DNA of 41,250 nt from Marilutibacter aestuarii (GTDB taxonomy: Bacteria; Pseudomonadota; Gammaproteobacteria; Xanthomonadales; Xanthomonadaceae), in the NCBI RefSeq assembly GCF_006546775.1, contig NZ_VICE01000057.1, positions 1 to 41,250 of the forward strand, in the 5' to 3' direction. The notes under the pieces were generated by a model. It made no database searches. It was not told the DNA's origin and worked only from the letters and a program-made list of their open reading frames with translations. Positions 1 through 8,702 of the stretch are shown here, one piece after another (within the stretch, counting starts at the first letter, position 1; each line of letters begins with the position of its first letter). The position numbers and the translations under genes were made by a program.

Positions 1-10
1 ATTTACACCG

Positions 11-48
11 AAGGCCGGTCCCCGAAAGGGACCGGCCTTCTTCTTTTT
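11..48 (+). terminator. Intrinsic terminator of a gene upstream of the window
   Basis: A perfect 12-bp inverted repeat (AAGGCCGGTCCC at 11-22, GGGACCGGCCTT at 28-39) with a CGAAA loop is followed by TTCTTTTT. This is a canonical rho-independent terminator reading rightward. The gene it ends lies outside the window. Confidence 0.85.
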
Positions 49-103
49 GGAGCCGTGATGGGTCATTCGTGATGGGTGATGGGTCATCGGTCGCCAGCTC
101 CTG

Positions 104-240
104 GAGCCCACCGGCGGCCAATCCCCCATGCCGTCATTCCAGCGAACGCTGGAATCCAGCCCTGGGGCCCTGGACGTTGGGCGCTGAAGGAGGATTCGTG
201 ACTCGCCATCCGCGACGGGACGACGATCAAATCACCCATC
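104..240. repeat. Diverged direct repeat, copy 1, with REP-like palindrome
   Basis: This roughly 136-bp unit recurs at 286-421 with only a few differences. It contains the inverted repeat ATTCCAGCG-AA-CGCTGGAAT, a sequence of the REP/BIME kind seen between genes in xanthomonads. The unit is bordered by GATGGGTGATGGGT-type runs on the left (about 56-87) and the complementary ATCACCCATCACCC on the right (231-250), so the palindrome sits inside a larger inverted arrangement. No credible gene lies here. Confidence 0.8.
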
Positions 241-285
241 ACCCATCACCCGTCCCCGGTCTCGGGGCTTCGTCGCCCGCACGGG

Positions 286-421
286 GAGCCCAACGGCGGC
301 CGATACCCCATGCCGTCATTCCACCGAACGCTGGAATCCAGCCTGGGGCCCTGGACGTTGGGTGCTGAAGGAGGATTCGTGACTCGCCATCCGCGACGGG
401 ACCAGGATCAAATCACCCATC
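286..421. repeat. Diverged direct repeat, copy 2, with REP-like palindrome
   Basis: Second copy of the 104-240 unit. The palindrome is degenerate here (ATTCCACCG instead of ATTCCAGCG in the left arm), so this copy has one mismatch in the hairpin. It ends in the same ATCACCCATC run. Together the two copies fill most of the intergenic space before rpiA. Confidence 0.8.
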
Positions 422-447
422 CCAAATCCCCAATCCCCATCACCAGC

Positions 448-485
448 CCCAAACGAAACGGGCCCCGGTTCGCACCGGGGCCCGT
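448..485 (-). terminator. Intrinsic terminator of rpiA
   Basis: ACGGGCCCCGGT (458-469) and ACCGGGGCCCGT (474-485) form a perfect 12-bp stem with a 4-base loop, 28 bp beyond the rpiA stop. Read on the minus strand it is followed by TTTCGTTTGG, a short U-rich tail. Confidence 0.75.
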
Positions 486-513
486 CATGTACACACTGGT
501 GGGGCCTGCGCGC

Positions 514-1161
514 CTACAGGAGCGTCGGTGGTTCACCGCCGACGATGACGACGTCCGCGCCGCGACGGGCGAAGAGGCCGACGCTGACCACGCCCGGCAC
601 CTGGTTCAGGTCCGCCTCCAGGCCGACCGGGTCGGTGATGGAGAGGTTGTGGACGTCCAGCACCAGATTGCCGTTGTCGGTTACCACGCCCTCGCGCCAG
701 ACCGGCTGGCCGCCGGTGCGGGCGACGATCTCGCGGGCGACCAGGCTGCGTGCCATCGGGATGACCTCGATCGGCAGCGGGAAACGGCCGAGCACATCGA
801 CACGCTTGCTGGGATCGATGATGCAGACGAAGGTCCGGCTCGCCTCGGCGATGATCTTCTCGCGCGTCAGCGCGGCGCCGCCGCCCTTGATGAGGCGCTT
901 GTGCGGGTCGCACTCGTCGGCGCCGTCGACATAGAGGGAGAGGGGCCCGGTGGCGTTGAGGTCCATGACCTCGATGCCGTGGCTGCGCAGGCGCTCGGTA
1001 CTCTGATCGGAGCTCGAGACGGCGCCCTTGATCCGGTCCTTGATGCCCGCAAGGGCATCGATGAAGTAGGCCACGGTGGAGCCCGTGCCCACCCCGACGA
1101 TCATGCCGTCCTCGACGTATTCGATGGCTTTTTCGCCGGCCAGGCGCTTGGCTTCAGACAT
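514..1161 (-). CDS. rpiA: Ribose-5-phosphate isomerase A
   Basis: The product interconverts ribose 5-phosphate and ribulose 5-phosphate in the non-oxidative pentose phosphate pathway, in the cytoplasm. The 215-residue protein has the usual RpiA length. The phosphate-binding loop [12 protein letters not shown] lies near residues 22-33 and [10 protein letters not shown] near 49-58. The catalytic segment DGADE begins at 79 and the [10 protein letters not shown] segment is at 93-102; Asp79, Asp82, Lys92 and Glu101 correspond to Asp81, Asp84, Lys94 and Glu103 of E. coli RpiA. It is transcribed away from the EVE gene, 45 bp downstream of it, and ends in its own intrinsic terminator. The rpiA/ygfA neighbourhood is also conserved in enterobacteria. 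Identification is secure. Confidence 0.97.
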   Translation of the reverse strand: MSEAKRLAGEKAIEYVEDGMIVGVGTGSTVAYFIDALAGIKDRIKGAVSSSDQSTERLRSHGIEVMDLNATGPLSLYVDGADECDPHKRLIKGGGAALTREKIIAEASRTFVCIIDPSKRVDVLGRFPLPIEVIPMARSLVAREIVARTGGQPVWREGVVTDNGNLVLDVHNLSITDPVGLEADLNQVPGVVSVGLFARRGADVVIVGGEPPTLL

Positions 1162-1206
1162 TGCGGTTTCCAGGTATTGGAGCGATGGAGTGCGGGCGGA
1201 GCGGCT

Positions 1207-1673
<467 letters not shown>

Positions 1674-1677
<4 letters not shown>

Positions 1678-2285
1678 GCAGGGTCCTCGGAACGGGAGCG
1701 GTGGTCGTGGACGGCGGTCTCGGTGCACACGGCATCGAGCGGCACGTCCCAGTCGGCGGCATCGAGGTGGTCGAGTCGCTGGAGATCGAAGGCGGCACCG
1801 ACCAGCCAGGGCGGCGCGGGACCGTTCCGGCGGAAGGCGAAGTTGCGGTCGTACCAGCCACCGCCCATGCCCAGGCGATGCCCGCGCCGGTCGAAGCCGA
1901 CGAGGGGCAGCACGACCATGCGCATGGCCTCGGGTTCGAGCAGCTCGGTGGGGGGCACGTCGGGTTCGGGAATTCCAAAGCGGTTCTGCACCAGCGGTCT
2001 GCCCGCCCGCCAGGGCGCGAAATGCAACCGGTGGCCCTTGCCCAGCACGGGCAGGCAATAGATGCAGTCACGCGGCAGCCGGAGCTGCCAGGCATGCAGG
2101 GCAATCTCGCCGTCGGTCGCCCAGTAGCCGGCGACAGGCCCGGAGCGAGGTGCGAAGGGCAGCGCCAGCAGCGCGTCGGCCAGGCGCTCGGCCGCGGCCA
2201 CGCGGGCAGTGGACGGCAGCTTGCGGCGGGCCTCGCGCAGGGTCTCCCGGAGCTGGCGGCGCGCGCCTTCGCGGTCTTCGGTCAT
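1674..2285 (-). CDS. ygfA: 5-formyltetrahydrofolate cyclo-ligase (5,10-methenyl-THF synthetase)
   Basis: The enzyme uses ATP to convert 5-formyl-THF to 5,10-methenyl-THF, returning a storage folate to one-carbon metabolism. The hallmark GMGGGWYDR loop is present near the C-terminal third, with VLPLVGFDRRGHRLG just before it. A longer frame opens at 2366, but the ATG at 2283-2285 (MTEDREGARRQLR) gives 203 residues, close to family length, and avoids overlap with the 6S RNA. The gene lies directly downstream of ssrS on the same strand, the arrangement in which E. coli 6S RNA is processed from an ssrS-ygfA transcript. It overlaps the EVE gene by four bases. Confidence 0.93.
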
Positions 2286-2378
2286 CCAACGGCATCCGGT
2301 TCGGGGGCGACCGCGGGCCGCCGGACGGGAGACAGACGTGCGAACAGCGCCACGAGGGCGCTGCACGCGATGATCAAA

Positions 2379-2564
2379 AGTCCTCCGCCAATGGCGATGC
2401 GCGCGAAACGACCTTGAACCCGGGGTTCAAGTGGGGACGCTGGGAGACCGTCGGGCTTTCCGCTACGTGGCGGACCTGCACTCCGGGAATCCGTTGCGCC
2501 CCCGCGGTCGCAATTAAGGGACAAGGCGAATGTTTGCGCACGCCGTCGTCCACAGCAGAGGACG
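2379..2564 (-). ncRNA. ssrS: 6S RNA
   Basis: The gap between zapA and ygfA, where gammaproteobacteria carry ssrS, holds a sequence of the right length (about 186 nt). On the minus strand the 5' end GTCCTC (rc of 2558-2563) pairs with GAGGAC near the 3' end (rc of 2380-2385), closing the terminal stem. The 3' half contains CTTGAACCCCGGGTTCAAG, which matches the conserved CUUGAACC-AAGGGUUCAAG hairpin of E. coli 6S RNA. A TATACT box lies 7-9 bp before the proposed 5' end. The 3' stem is followed by TTTT. 6S RNA binds sigma-70 RNA polymerase in the manner of an open promoter in stationary phase. Exact ends are inferred. Confidence 0.85.
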
Positions 2565-2571
2565 TGGCGGA

Positions 2572-2577
2572 AGTATA
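2572..2577 (-). promoter_or_regulatory. -10 element of the ssrS promoter
   Basis: TATACT on the minus strand, about 7 bp before the likely +1 of 6S RNA at 2563-2565. No convincing -35 hexamer is seen at the expected distance (CACGCG). Confidence 0.55.
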
Positions 2578-2651
2578 GCGCGAGCCGAGGCCGTCGCGTG
2601 GCCGCTTGTCGGTACGGAGGCCACCGCGTTCACGTTCCCCGGGGGGCGCGG

Positions 2652-2957
2652 CTAGTCGGGCGGGGTGTCGAGCAGGCTGTCGAGCTTGCGGTGGAGTTCG
2701 CCCAGGGTGCGTCCGAGCTCGCGGTCGCGCAGGCCTTCCTCGGCCCGTAGTTGCTGGAGTTCGTGCGCCAGGTTGAGCGCTGCGAGCACGGCGACGCGAT
2801 CCAGCGCGGCCATGCGGTTGTCGCCGCGGACCTCGCGCATCTTCCCGTCCAGCAGCCTGGCGGCCTCCAGCAGGCTGTCGCGTTCGTCGGGCTCGCAGCC
2901 CACGGTGTATTCGCGATCAAGCAGGCGGATGCTGACCGGGGTGTTGGGGCGTGTCAT
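2652..2957 (-). CDS. zapA: Cell division protein ZapA
   Basis: A 101-residue protein with the ZapA layout: an N-terminal beta segment (VSIRLLDREYTVGCEPDE), the helix LLEAARLLDGKMREVRG, and a long C-terminal coiled-coil helix (VAVLAALNLAHELQQLR). ZapA binds FtsZ and bundles protofilaments at the division ring. It precedes ssrS and ygfA, as in E. coli, and follows a small coiled-coil gene with a 67-bp gap. Both probably share the promoter upstream of that gene. Confidence 0.95.
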   Translation of the reverse strand: MTRPNTPVSIRLLDREYTVGCEPDERDSLLEAARLLDGKMREVRGDNRMAALDRVAVLAALNLAHELQQLRAEEGLRDRELGRTLGELHRKLDSLLDTPPD

Positions 2958-3024
2958 CGGTGTCCCAGCAGGGGGCGGCGGGCGCTGGGGCCCGTGGCGC
3001 GGAAGAGAAGGGGTGCGGCACGAC

Positions 3025-3246
3025 TCACGTGTGTTGTTCCAGCGATTTCAGGCGGGCGATCATGGCCTCGACGCGGACCCGCGCCTGCTCGTTCTTGGCC
3101 AGCAGCGCGGAGCGCTCGCCGACGAGCTGTTCCTGCTGCTGGCGCAGGCTGCGGTTCTCCTCGCCCAGGCGGCGGGTACGCTCGGCGAGCGTGTCCACGC
3201 GGGCGACAAGGGCCTGGAGTTGGGCGAGCAGATCGGCGTGGTCCAT
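3025..3246 (-). CDS. Small coiled-coil protein, TIGR02449-like
   Basis: A 73-residue protein that is almost entirely heptad-like: LLAQLQALVARVDTLAERT is followed by a Gln/Glu-rich stretch and ends KSLEQHT. It resembles the TIGR02449 family encoded directly upstream of zapA in many xanthomonads and pseudomonads. A role in division like that of ZapB is inferred from position and coiled-coil character only. A good promoter places the likely transcription start at the first base of its ATG, so its mRNA may be leaderless. Confidence 0.8.
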   Translation of the reverse strand: MDHADLLAQLQALVARVDTLAERTRRLGEENRSLRQQQEQLVGERSALLAKNEQARVRVEAMIARLKSLEQHT

Positions 3247-3252
3247 TCCGGC

Positions 3253-3281
3253 ACGATAGGCAGGGGGCGGGGGGCGGTCAA
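3253..3281 (-). promoter_or_regulatory. Promoter of the TIGR02449-zapA operon, predicted leaderless
   Basis: On the minus strand TTGACC (rc of 3276-3281) is followed after exactly 17 bp by TATCGT (rc of 3253-3258). The ATG at 3244-3246 begins only 6 bp after the -10 box, so +1 falls on or next to the start codon. No Shine-Dalgarno sequence is visible before the ATG. Confidence 0.6.
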
Positions 3282-3291
3282 GATGCCGTGC

Positions 3292-6200
3292 TCAGCGCCC
3301 CGCGCCTGCGCCCTGTTGGCGCCCCGTCCCACGGGTGTCGCGCCACTCGTGAAGGAAGCGCGCGCATGCTTCGGCGTCCAGGGGACGGGCCAGCCAGTAG
3401 CCCTGGATCTCGTCGCAGCCCTGGTCGCGCAGGAATTCCATCTGGGCGGCTTCCTCGACGCCCTCGGCGACGACGTTGAGGCCCAGGGAGTGCGCCATGG
3501 TGATGATCGTGCTGGTGATGGCGGCGTCGTCGGAATCATCGCTGAGGTCGTCGATGAACTCCTTGTCGATCTTCAGCGAGGTCAGGGGCAGGCGCTTGAG
3601 GTAGGCAAGCGATGAGTAGCCGGTCCCGAAATCGTCCACCGCCAGGCCCACGCCGAGGTCGCGCAGGGCGCGCAGGGTGTTCGCGGTCTGTTCGGCGTTG
3701 GCCATGATCACGCTCTCGGTCAGCTCCAGCTCCAGCCGCCGGGGCGGGATGCCGGTCTCGCGCAGGACCCGTTCCACCACGTGCGGCAGGTCGCCGCGCA
3801 GCAGTTGCAGCGCCGATACGTTCACCGCCATCGTCAGGCCGGTGATGCCCTCCGCGCGCCATTGCATCAGGCGGCTGCTCGCCTCGCGGAGCACCCACTC
3901 GCCGATCTCGAGGATCAGCCCGGTTTCCTCGGCCAGCGGAATGAACTGCGCCGGCGATATCGGGCCATGCTCCTCGCTGGTCCAGCGCAGCAGGGCCTCC
4001 ACGCCAGTGATGGATTGCTCGGAAAGCGACAGCTGGGGCTGGAACACCAGTTGCAGCTCGCCGCGGTCGAGGACCTTGCGCAGCGCGGCGGTGATCGTCG
4101 CGCGGCGCCGGATCTCCACGTCCATCGCCTCGTGGTAGCGCATGAAGGTGCGACGCCCCGCGGCCTTCGCCTGGTACATGGCGGTATCGGCGTGCTTGAG
4201 CAGGTCCGTCGGGACCTGGGCATGGTCGGGGTACAGGGCGATGCCGATCGACGGCGATATCGAGACGTCGTGCCGCTCGTCGAAGTCCAGCGCAGACTCG
4301 AACGCGTCAAGCAGCTCGCGAGCGATGCGCTCGGCGTCCTCGACGCTGTCGATGTCCTCGAGCACCACGGTGAACTCGTCGCCACCCAGGCGGGCGACCG
4401 TATGGCCGGGTCCGACGGTCTGCTGCAGCCGGTTGGCGGCGGCGCGCAGGATGCGGTCGCCGGCGGCGTGCCCGAGCGAGTCGTTGATGTCCTTGAAGCG
4501 GTCCAGGTCGAGGAACAGCACCGCGATCTTGCGGCCGTTGCGGCGGGCGCGGACGATGGCGCGCGACAGGCGCTCGGAGAGCAGGGCGCGGTTGGGCAGG
4601 CTGGTCAGGGTGTCGTAGTTGGCGAGGTAGCGCAGTTCCTGTTCGGCGCGCTTCTGGTCGGTGATGTCGCTCAGGACCGCCACGTAGTTGCCGGCCTGGC
4701 CGCCGGCTTCGTGGACGACGGTGCTCTGCAGCGCGCAGAGGAACTCGTTGCCATCCTTGCGTTGCTGCCAGATCTCGCCCGACCAGCGGCCATTGCGCTC
4801 GAGCTCGTTGCGCATGTGCTGGTAGAAGGCGGGATCGTGCTGCTGGCTGTCGAGCAGGCTCGTCGAGCGACCGATGACCTCCGCGCTGGGATAGCCGGTC
4901 ATGCGTTCGAAGGCCGGGTTGACCGAGATGAAGTGGAAATCGCGATCGAACACCGCCACGGCCTCGGCCATGCTGCGCAGCACCTCGCTGGCGATCCTCC
5001 GCTCCCGCTCGGCGCTCCGGTTGTTGGTGATGTCGCGGGCGGTACCGGCCACGCGTACGGCCCGGCCCTGCGCGTCGCGCTCGACCACGCGGCCGCGCGT
5101 GCGCATCCACGCCCAGCTGCCATCGGGCCGGCGCGAGCGGTGCTCGGACAGGAACAGCGCCGTGTCGCCGCGCAGGTGCCGCCTGAGTTGGGTGGCGACG
5201 CGTTCGAGGTCCTCGTCGTGGATCTCGTGCGTGGCGTTGACCTGGGTCTGCGTGCTGATCTGCGGCGCGTTGCCGTCCTGGTCGTAGACGCGCATCCAGT
5301 GCAACTGGCGATTGCCCAGGTCGTAGTCCCAGAACTGTTCGCCGGAGGCCCAGAGCGCCAGCTTGAGGCGCTCCTCGCGTTCGCGTATCTGTTCGAACCA
5401 GCCCTGCTCGCGCGCGTGCGATTGCCGCCAGCGCCAGCCTGCGACGAGGGCCGTCAGCAAGGCCGCCAGGACAAGCAGGGTGAGCGTCGCCGGGTGCCGC
5501 CACAGCGGTGGCGAGACGATCACCGGCAGGCGCAGTTCCGAGGCGCTCCAGGCACCGTCGCGGTTGGTGGCCTGGGCACGGAAGGCATAGCGGCCGGGAG
5601 GTAGGCGCGTGTAGGTGATGTTGGCCTGGGTGCCGTTGTCGATCCAGTCGCGGTCGAAGCCTTCCATCATGTAGCGGTAGCGCGCATTGAAGGCCGGCGA
5701 GTAGTCCAGCGCGCCGATGCGCAGTCGCAGCAGGTCGGTGTCGCCCGACACGTCGATCGCCTGTGGCTGCCACATCGTGGCGCCGTCGCTCGGTGATTCG
5801 GTGCCGATGCGCGCGGACAACAAGCGCAGCGGTGCGTTGAACTTCGTGGGCCTGATCGCCTCGGGCATGAAGATGTTGAGGCCGCGGACGCCGCCGAAGG
5901 CCAGGCGCCCATCGCGCAGCCGGGTGTAGGCGCCGCCGTTGAATTCCAGGTCCTGGACGCCGTCGGCGAGTCCGTAGGCATGGGTCATGCCGGTGCGGGG
6001 GTTGAAGCGCAGCAGGCCGCCGTCGGTGCCCAGCCACAGCTCGCCGCTACGGCTCTCGCCGATCGTGAAGACCATCGGCACCGGCCGGTCAGCCAGGCTG
6101 GCCGCCAGCGGGTGATCGAAATGGATGGTCCCGTCCTCGTCTTCCTGCACCCGGCTCAGGCCCGTGCGCGTGCCGACCCACAGCGTGCCCTGCGCGTCCA

Positions 6201-7932
6201 GGTGCAGGGCGCGCACCAGGTTGCCCGGGAGGCTGGTGGGCTCGTTGAGGCCATGGCGGAAATGCCGCAGTTGCCCGGTGGCCGGGTCCAGGAGGCTCAG
6301 CCCGTCGCCCGTTCCCATCCAGATACGCCCCTTGCGATCCTCGACCAGGGCATGGACGCTGCCGTGGCTGAGCTGGCGGGCGTCGCCATCGCGGTGGCTG
6401 TAGTTGACGATACGGCCGCCATCGCGGCGCATGTGCAGTACGCCGATGTTCTGCGTGCCCAGCCAGAGGTCGCCCTCGTGGTCGACCAGGATGCTGCGCA
6501 ACTGGGTACCGGCGTAGGCGCCGAGCATGCCGGTCTCGAAACGGCGTTCGGCGGGATCGAAGCGGACCAGCCCCCTGCTGGTCGCCAGCCACATCCGGCC
6601 GTGCCCGGCGTCGCTGATCGACAGCACGCGTGGTGCGTTCGTCTCGTCGGGGAAGGCTTCTTGCAGTGCATCCTTCCAGTGCTCGAAACGGTCGGTGGCC
6701 ACTTCGTAGCGATAAAAGCCGTTGTCGTCGGTGGCGACCCACAGTTCGCCATCGTCGCGCTCGTGGATGGCGCGCACGCTGTTGTGGGCGACCAGGCGTC
6801 GATCATCGTCGCCGGATCGATCGAAGATGTAGCGCAGGCGCGTGCCCTGCGGATCGGTGACCGAGACGCCCCGGAACGAGCCGCCGGCCCAGAGCATGCC
6901 GCCGCGGTCGACCAGCAGCGTGTTGATGTTGCTCTCGGGCAGGCTGGCCGGGACCAGGGGGTCCTCGTGGATGCGCTCCCAGCGACCGCTCGCGCGGTCC
7001 AGCCGGACCAGGCCGTCGTTGGCGATGGACAGCCAAAGGTGCCGGTCGGGGGCTTCGACGATGGCCAGGACGTGGGTCGATGCGTCAGGCGCGGCCACGC
7101 GCGGCCACACGGGCCGAAGGCCGCGGCCGTCTTCGTCCAGGATGAACAGCCCATCGCTGCGGCCGACCAGCAGGCGCCCCAGGTGGTCGACGGCAAGACT
7201 GGAGACCGCCTCTCCCGTCCCGACGCGTGCAATGCCTCCATCGGCCGCGATCGCGAACAATCCTGCAGCGCTGCCATACCAGACGTTTCCCCGGCGATCG
7301 GCCACCAGCGATTGCGGTGTCGAGGAGACGAGGTCGTCGGGATCGAGGGCGAGGAGACGGGTGCGCTCCCCGGTGGCCGGTTCGAGGCGCTCGAGACCGG
7401 CACCGGTCGCGACCCACAACTGCCCCTGCCGCGGCAACAGGGCGCGCACCTGCCGCCGCGCCCGGGCCAGCGGTTCCTCCGCGACGTCAAAGCGCTGGAT
7501 CTCGCCGCTGGTCAGGTCCAGCCGGGCGACATACTCGGAGTAGGTGCCGATCCAGAGGTTGCGCTTGTCCGATATCGCCAGCGCGGTGACGTAACTGTCG
7601 GGCAGGCTGGCCGGGTCGCGCGGGTCGTGCTGGAACAGCTGGAAGCGCCGGCCGTCATACCGGTGCAGGCCGCCGTAGGTGCCCACCCACACGAATCCCT
7701 GGGGGTCCTCGACCAGGCTGCGCACCGTGTTCTGGGCCAGTCCGCGGTCGCTGCCCAGGGCGGTGAAGTAATAGTCGCGGACGCTGGCCTGCACGGACGG
7801 GACAATGCCCAAGGCCAGCAAGCCGGCCAGTGCGAAGCGCCACAACGCAGGTGCCGCGCGCGCCGTTGCCTGCCGCCGCGTCGCGTCGCTCCGGTACGGG
7901 TGGGCCTGGGCGCGCGGCAGCCACTGTGGCAT
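3292..7932 (-). CDS. Propeller/Y_Y_Y/PAS/GGDEF/EAL sensor protein (c-di-GMP turnover)
   Basis: A 1546-residue one-component signalling protein. After a basic N-terminus and a hydrophobic segment ending in VQA (about residues 30-49), a periplasmic part carries many two-component-regulator propeller repeats (for example FVWVGTYGGLHRYDG, LWLGTQNIG) to about 700. A Y_Y_Y domain follows (about 744-800, YMMEGFDRDW and LPPGRYAFRAQA), then a membrane helix (about 812-834), two PAS domains (about 856-967 and 981-1090), GGDEF (about 1104-1260) and EAL (about 1280-1529). The GGDEF signature ARLGGDEFTVVL is intact but has no RxxD inhibitory site before it (GPGH instead). EAL, DDFGTGYSSL, KIDKEF and AEGVEE are all present, so phosphodiesterase activity is expected. 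The ligand is unknown. The gene separates zapA from ygfB, which are direct divergent neighbours in E. coli. No partner gene is seen. Confidence 0.93.
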   Translation of the reverse strand: MPQWLPRAQAHPYRSDATRRQATARAAPALWRFALAGLLALGIVPSVQASVRDYYFTALGSDRGLAQNTVRSLVEDPQGFVWVGTYGGLHRYDGRRFQLFQHDPRDPASLPDSYVTALAISDKRNLWIGTYSEYVARLDLTSGEIQRFDVAEEPLARARRQVRALLPRQGQLWVATGAGLERLEPATGERTRLLALDPDDLVSSTPQSLVADRRGNVWYGSAAGLFAIAADGGIARVGTGEAVSSLAVDHLGRLLVGRSDGLFILDEDGRGLRPVWPRVAAPDASTHVLAIVEAPDRHLWLSIANDGLVRLDRASGRWERIHEDPLVPASLPESNINTLLVDRGGMLWAGGSFRGVSVTDPQGTRLRYIFDRSGDDDRRLVAHNSVRAIHERDDGELWVATDDNGFYRYEVATDRFEHWKDALQEAFPDETNAPRVLSISDAGHGRMWLATSRGLVRFDPAERRFETGMLGAYAGTQLRSILVDHEGDLWLGTQNIGVLHMRRDGGRIVNYSHRDGDARQLSHGSVHALVEDRKGRIWMGTGDGLSLLDPATGQLRHFRHGLNEPTSLPGNLVRALHLDAQGTLWVGTRTGLSRVQEDEDGTIHFDHPLAASLADRPVPMVFTIGESRSGELWLGTDGGLLRFNPRTGMTHAYGLADGVQDLEFNGGAYTRLRDGRLAFGGVRGLNIFMPEAIRPTKFNAPLRLLSARIGTESPSDGATMWQPQAIDVSGDTDLLRLRIGALDYSPAFNARYRYMMEGFDRDWIDNGTQANITYTRLPPGRYAFRAQATNRDGAWSASELRLPVIVSPPLWRHPATLTLLVLAALLTALVAGWRWRQSHAREQGWFEQIREREERLKLALWASGEQFWDYDLGNRQLHWMRVYDQDGNAPQISTQTQVNATHEIHDEDLERVATQLRRHLRGDTALFLSEHRSRRPDGSWAWMRTRGRVVERDAQGRAVRVAGTARDITNNRSAERERRIASEVLRSMAEAVAVFDRDFHFISVNPAFERMTGYPSAEVIGRSTSLLDSQQHDPAFYQHMRNELERNGRWSGEIWQQRKDGNEFLCALQSTVVHEAGGQAGNYVAVLSDITDQKRAEQELRYLANYDTLTSLPNRALLSERLSRAIVRARRNGRKIAVLFLDLDRFKDINDSLGHAAGDRILRAAANRLQQTVGPGHTVARLGGDEFTVVLEDIDSVEDAERIARELLDAFESALDFDERHDVSISPSIGIALYPDHAQVPTDLLKHADTAMYQAKAAGRRTFMRYHEAMDVEIRRRATITAALRKVLDRGELQLVFQPQLSLSEQSITGVEALLRWTSEEHGPISPAQFIPLAEETGLILEIGEWVLREASSRLMQWRAEGITGLTMAVNVSALQLLRGDLPHVVERVLRETGIPPRRLELELTESVIMANAEQTANTLRALRDLGVGLAVDDFGTGYSSLAYLKRLPLTSLKIDKEFIDDLSDDSDDAAITSTIITMAHSLGLNVVAEGVEEAAQMEFLRDQGCDEIQGYWLARPLDAEACARFLHEWRDTRGTGRQQGAGAGR

Positions 7933-8022
7933 CGGTAGGGGCCTTGTCGGTGAGGGTTCCGTGAAGCGAGTTTAGGCAGGGTCACTCCTTGACGCCAATC
8001 GAACCGGTACGGCACCTTGGAT

Positions 8023-8031
8023 TGATACACT
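8023..8031 (+). promoter_or_regulatory. Extended -10 promoter of ygfB
   Basis: TGATACACT is a TGn-extended -10 element with TACACT at 8026-8031. It lies about 32 bp before the chosen GTG start of ygfB. No good -35 hexamer is present, as is usual for extended -10 promoters. Confidence 0.4.
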
Positions 8032-8063
8032 GCCCCCATCTGGTCGAACGCAAAGAGCCACCC

Positions 8064-8618
8064 GTGACGGACCCTTCTTCCGAGCTTCCCGAACTGGGCG
8101 AAGTCGAACGCGACGCCCGTGCCCTCTCCCTGGGCGTGTCAGCCTCCGAACTCCACGGCGGCCTGTGCGGCTGGCTGGCGGGTGGCGGCGGCCTGAAACC
8201 GGACTGGCTGGGTGCGGTTCTCGCCGACCCCGCCGCACCCGTGCCGGCCGACGGTTCGGCCCTGCAGCAACTCGCGGCGGCGACGGCTTCGCAGCTCGCC
8301 GATCGCAGCTTCGGCTTCGACCTGCTCCTGCCCGGCGGCGAGACCTCGCTGGCCACGCGCAGTGGCGCCCTGTTCGAATGGTGCAATGGCTTCGTCGGTG
8401 CCTTCGGCCTGGCGTTGGGTGCCCAGGCCAGCCTGTCGGAGGAGGGGCAGGAGGCCCTGGCCGACCTGGCGCGGCTGGCCCGCGCCCAGGCGCAGGAAGA
8501 GGGTGACGATTCGGATGAGGAAGCCCTGGTCGAGATCGAGGAGTTCGTCCGCGTGGCCGCGCTGCTGTTGCACGGCGATTGCGTCCTCGCCAGCCAGCAT
8601 CGCCAGCGCCTGAACTGA
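8064..8618 (+). CDS. ygfB: YgfB/UPF0149 family protein
   Basis: A 184-residue protein of the YecA/YgfB family. The conserved N-terminal part SELHGGLCGWLAGGG and the central segment FEWCNGFVGAFGLALG match the family; the C-terminus is acidic (EEGDDSDEEALVEIEEFVRVAALLL split over residues of the last quarter). The open frame reaches back to a TTG at 7989, but the GTG at 8064 is preferred because AAAGAG lies 6 bp upstream and the upstream residues are not family-like. The family is all-helical; in Pseudomonas aeruginosa YgfB affects beta-lactamase regulation, but no general enzymatic role is known. As in E. coli it precedes pepP on the same strand. Confidence 0.88.
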   Translation: MTDPSSELPELGEVERDARALSLGVSASELHGGLCGWLAGGGGLKPDWLGAVLADPAAPVPADGSALQQLAAATASQLADRSFGFDLLLPGGETSLATRSGALFEWCNGFVGAFGLALGAQASLSEEGQEALADLARLARAQAQEEGDDSDEEALVEIEEFVRVAALLLHGDCVLASQHRQRLN

Positions 8619-8702
8619 AGCCGCCCCGGGTGGCATCGCGCAGGGCCCGCCGTTCGCCCCGCGGTCCCGCTCCGGTGCGGAGATCGCCCGCCGAGTCCGA
8701 AG

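Noticed and set aside
2282-2524. Small minus-strand frame of 80 codons before ygfA
   Set aside because: It overlaps most of the 6S RNA gene and has no recognisable protein features.
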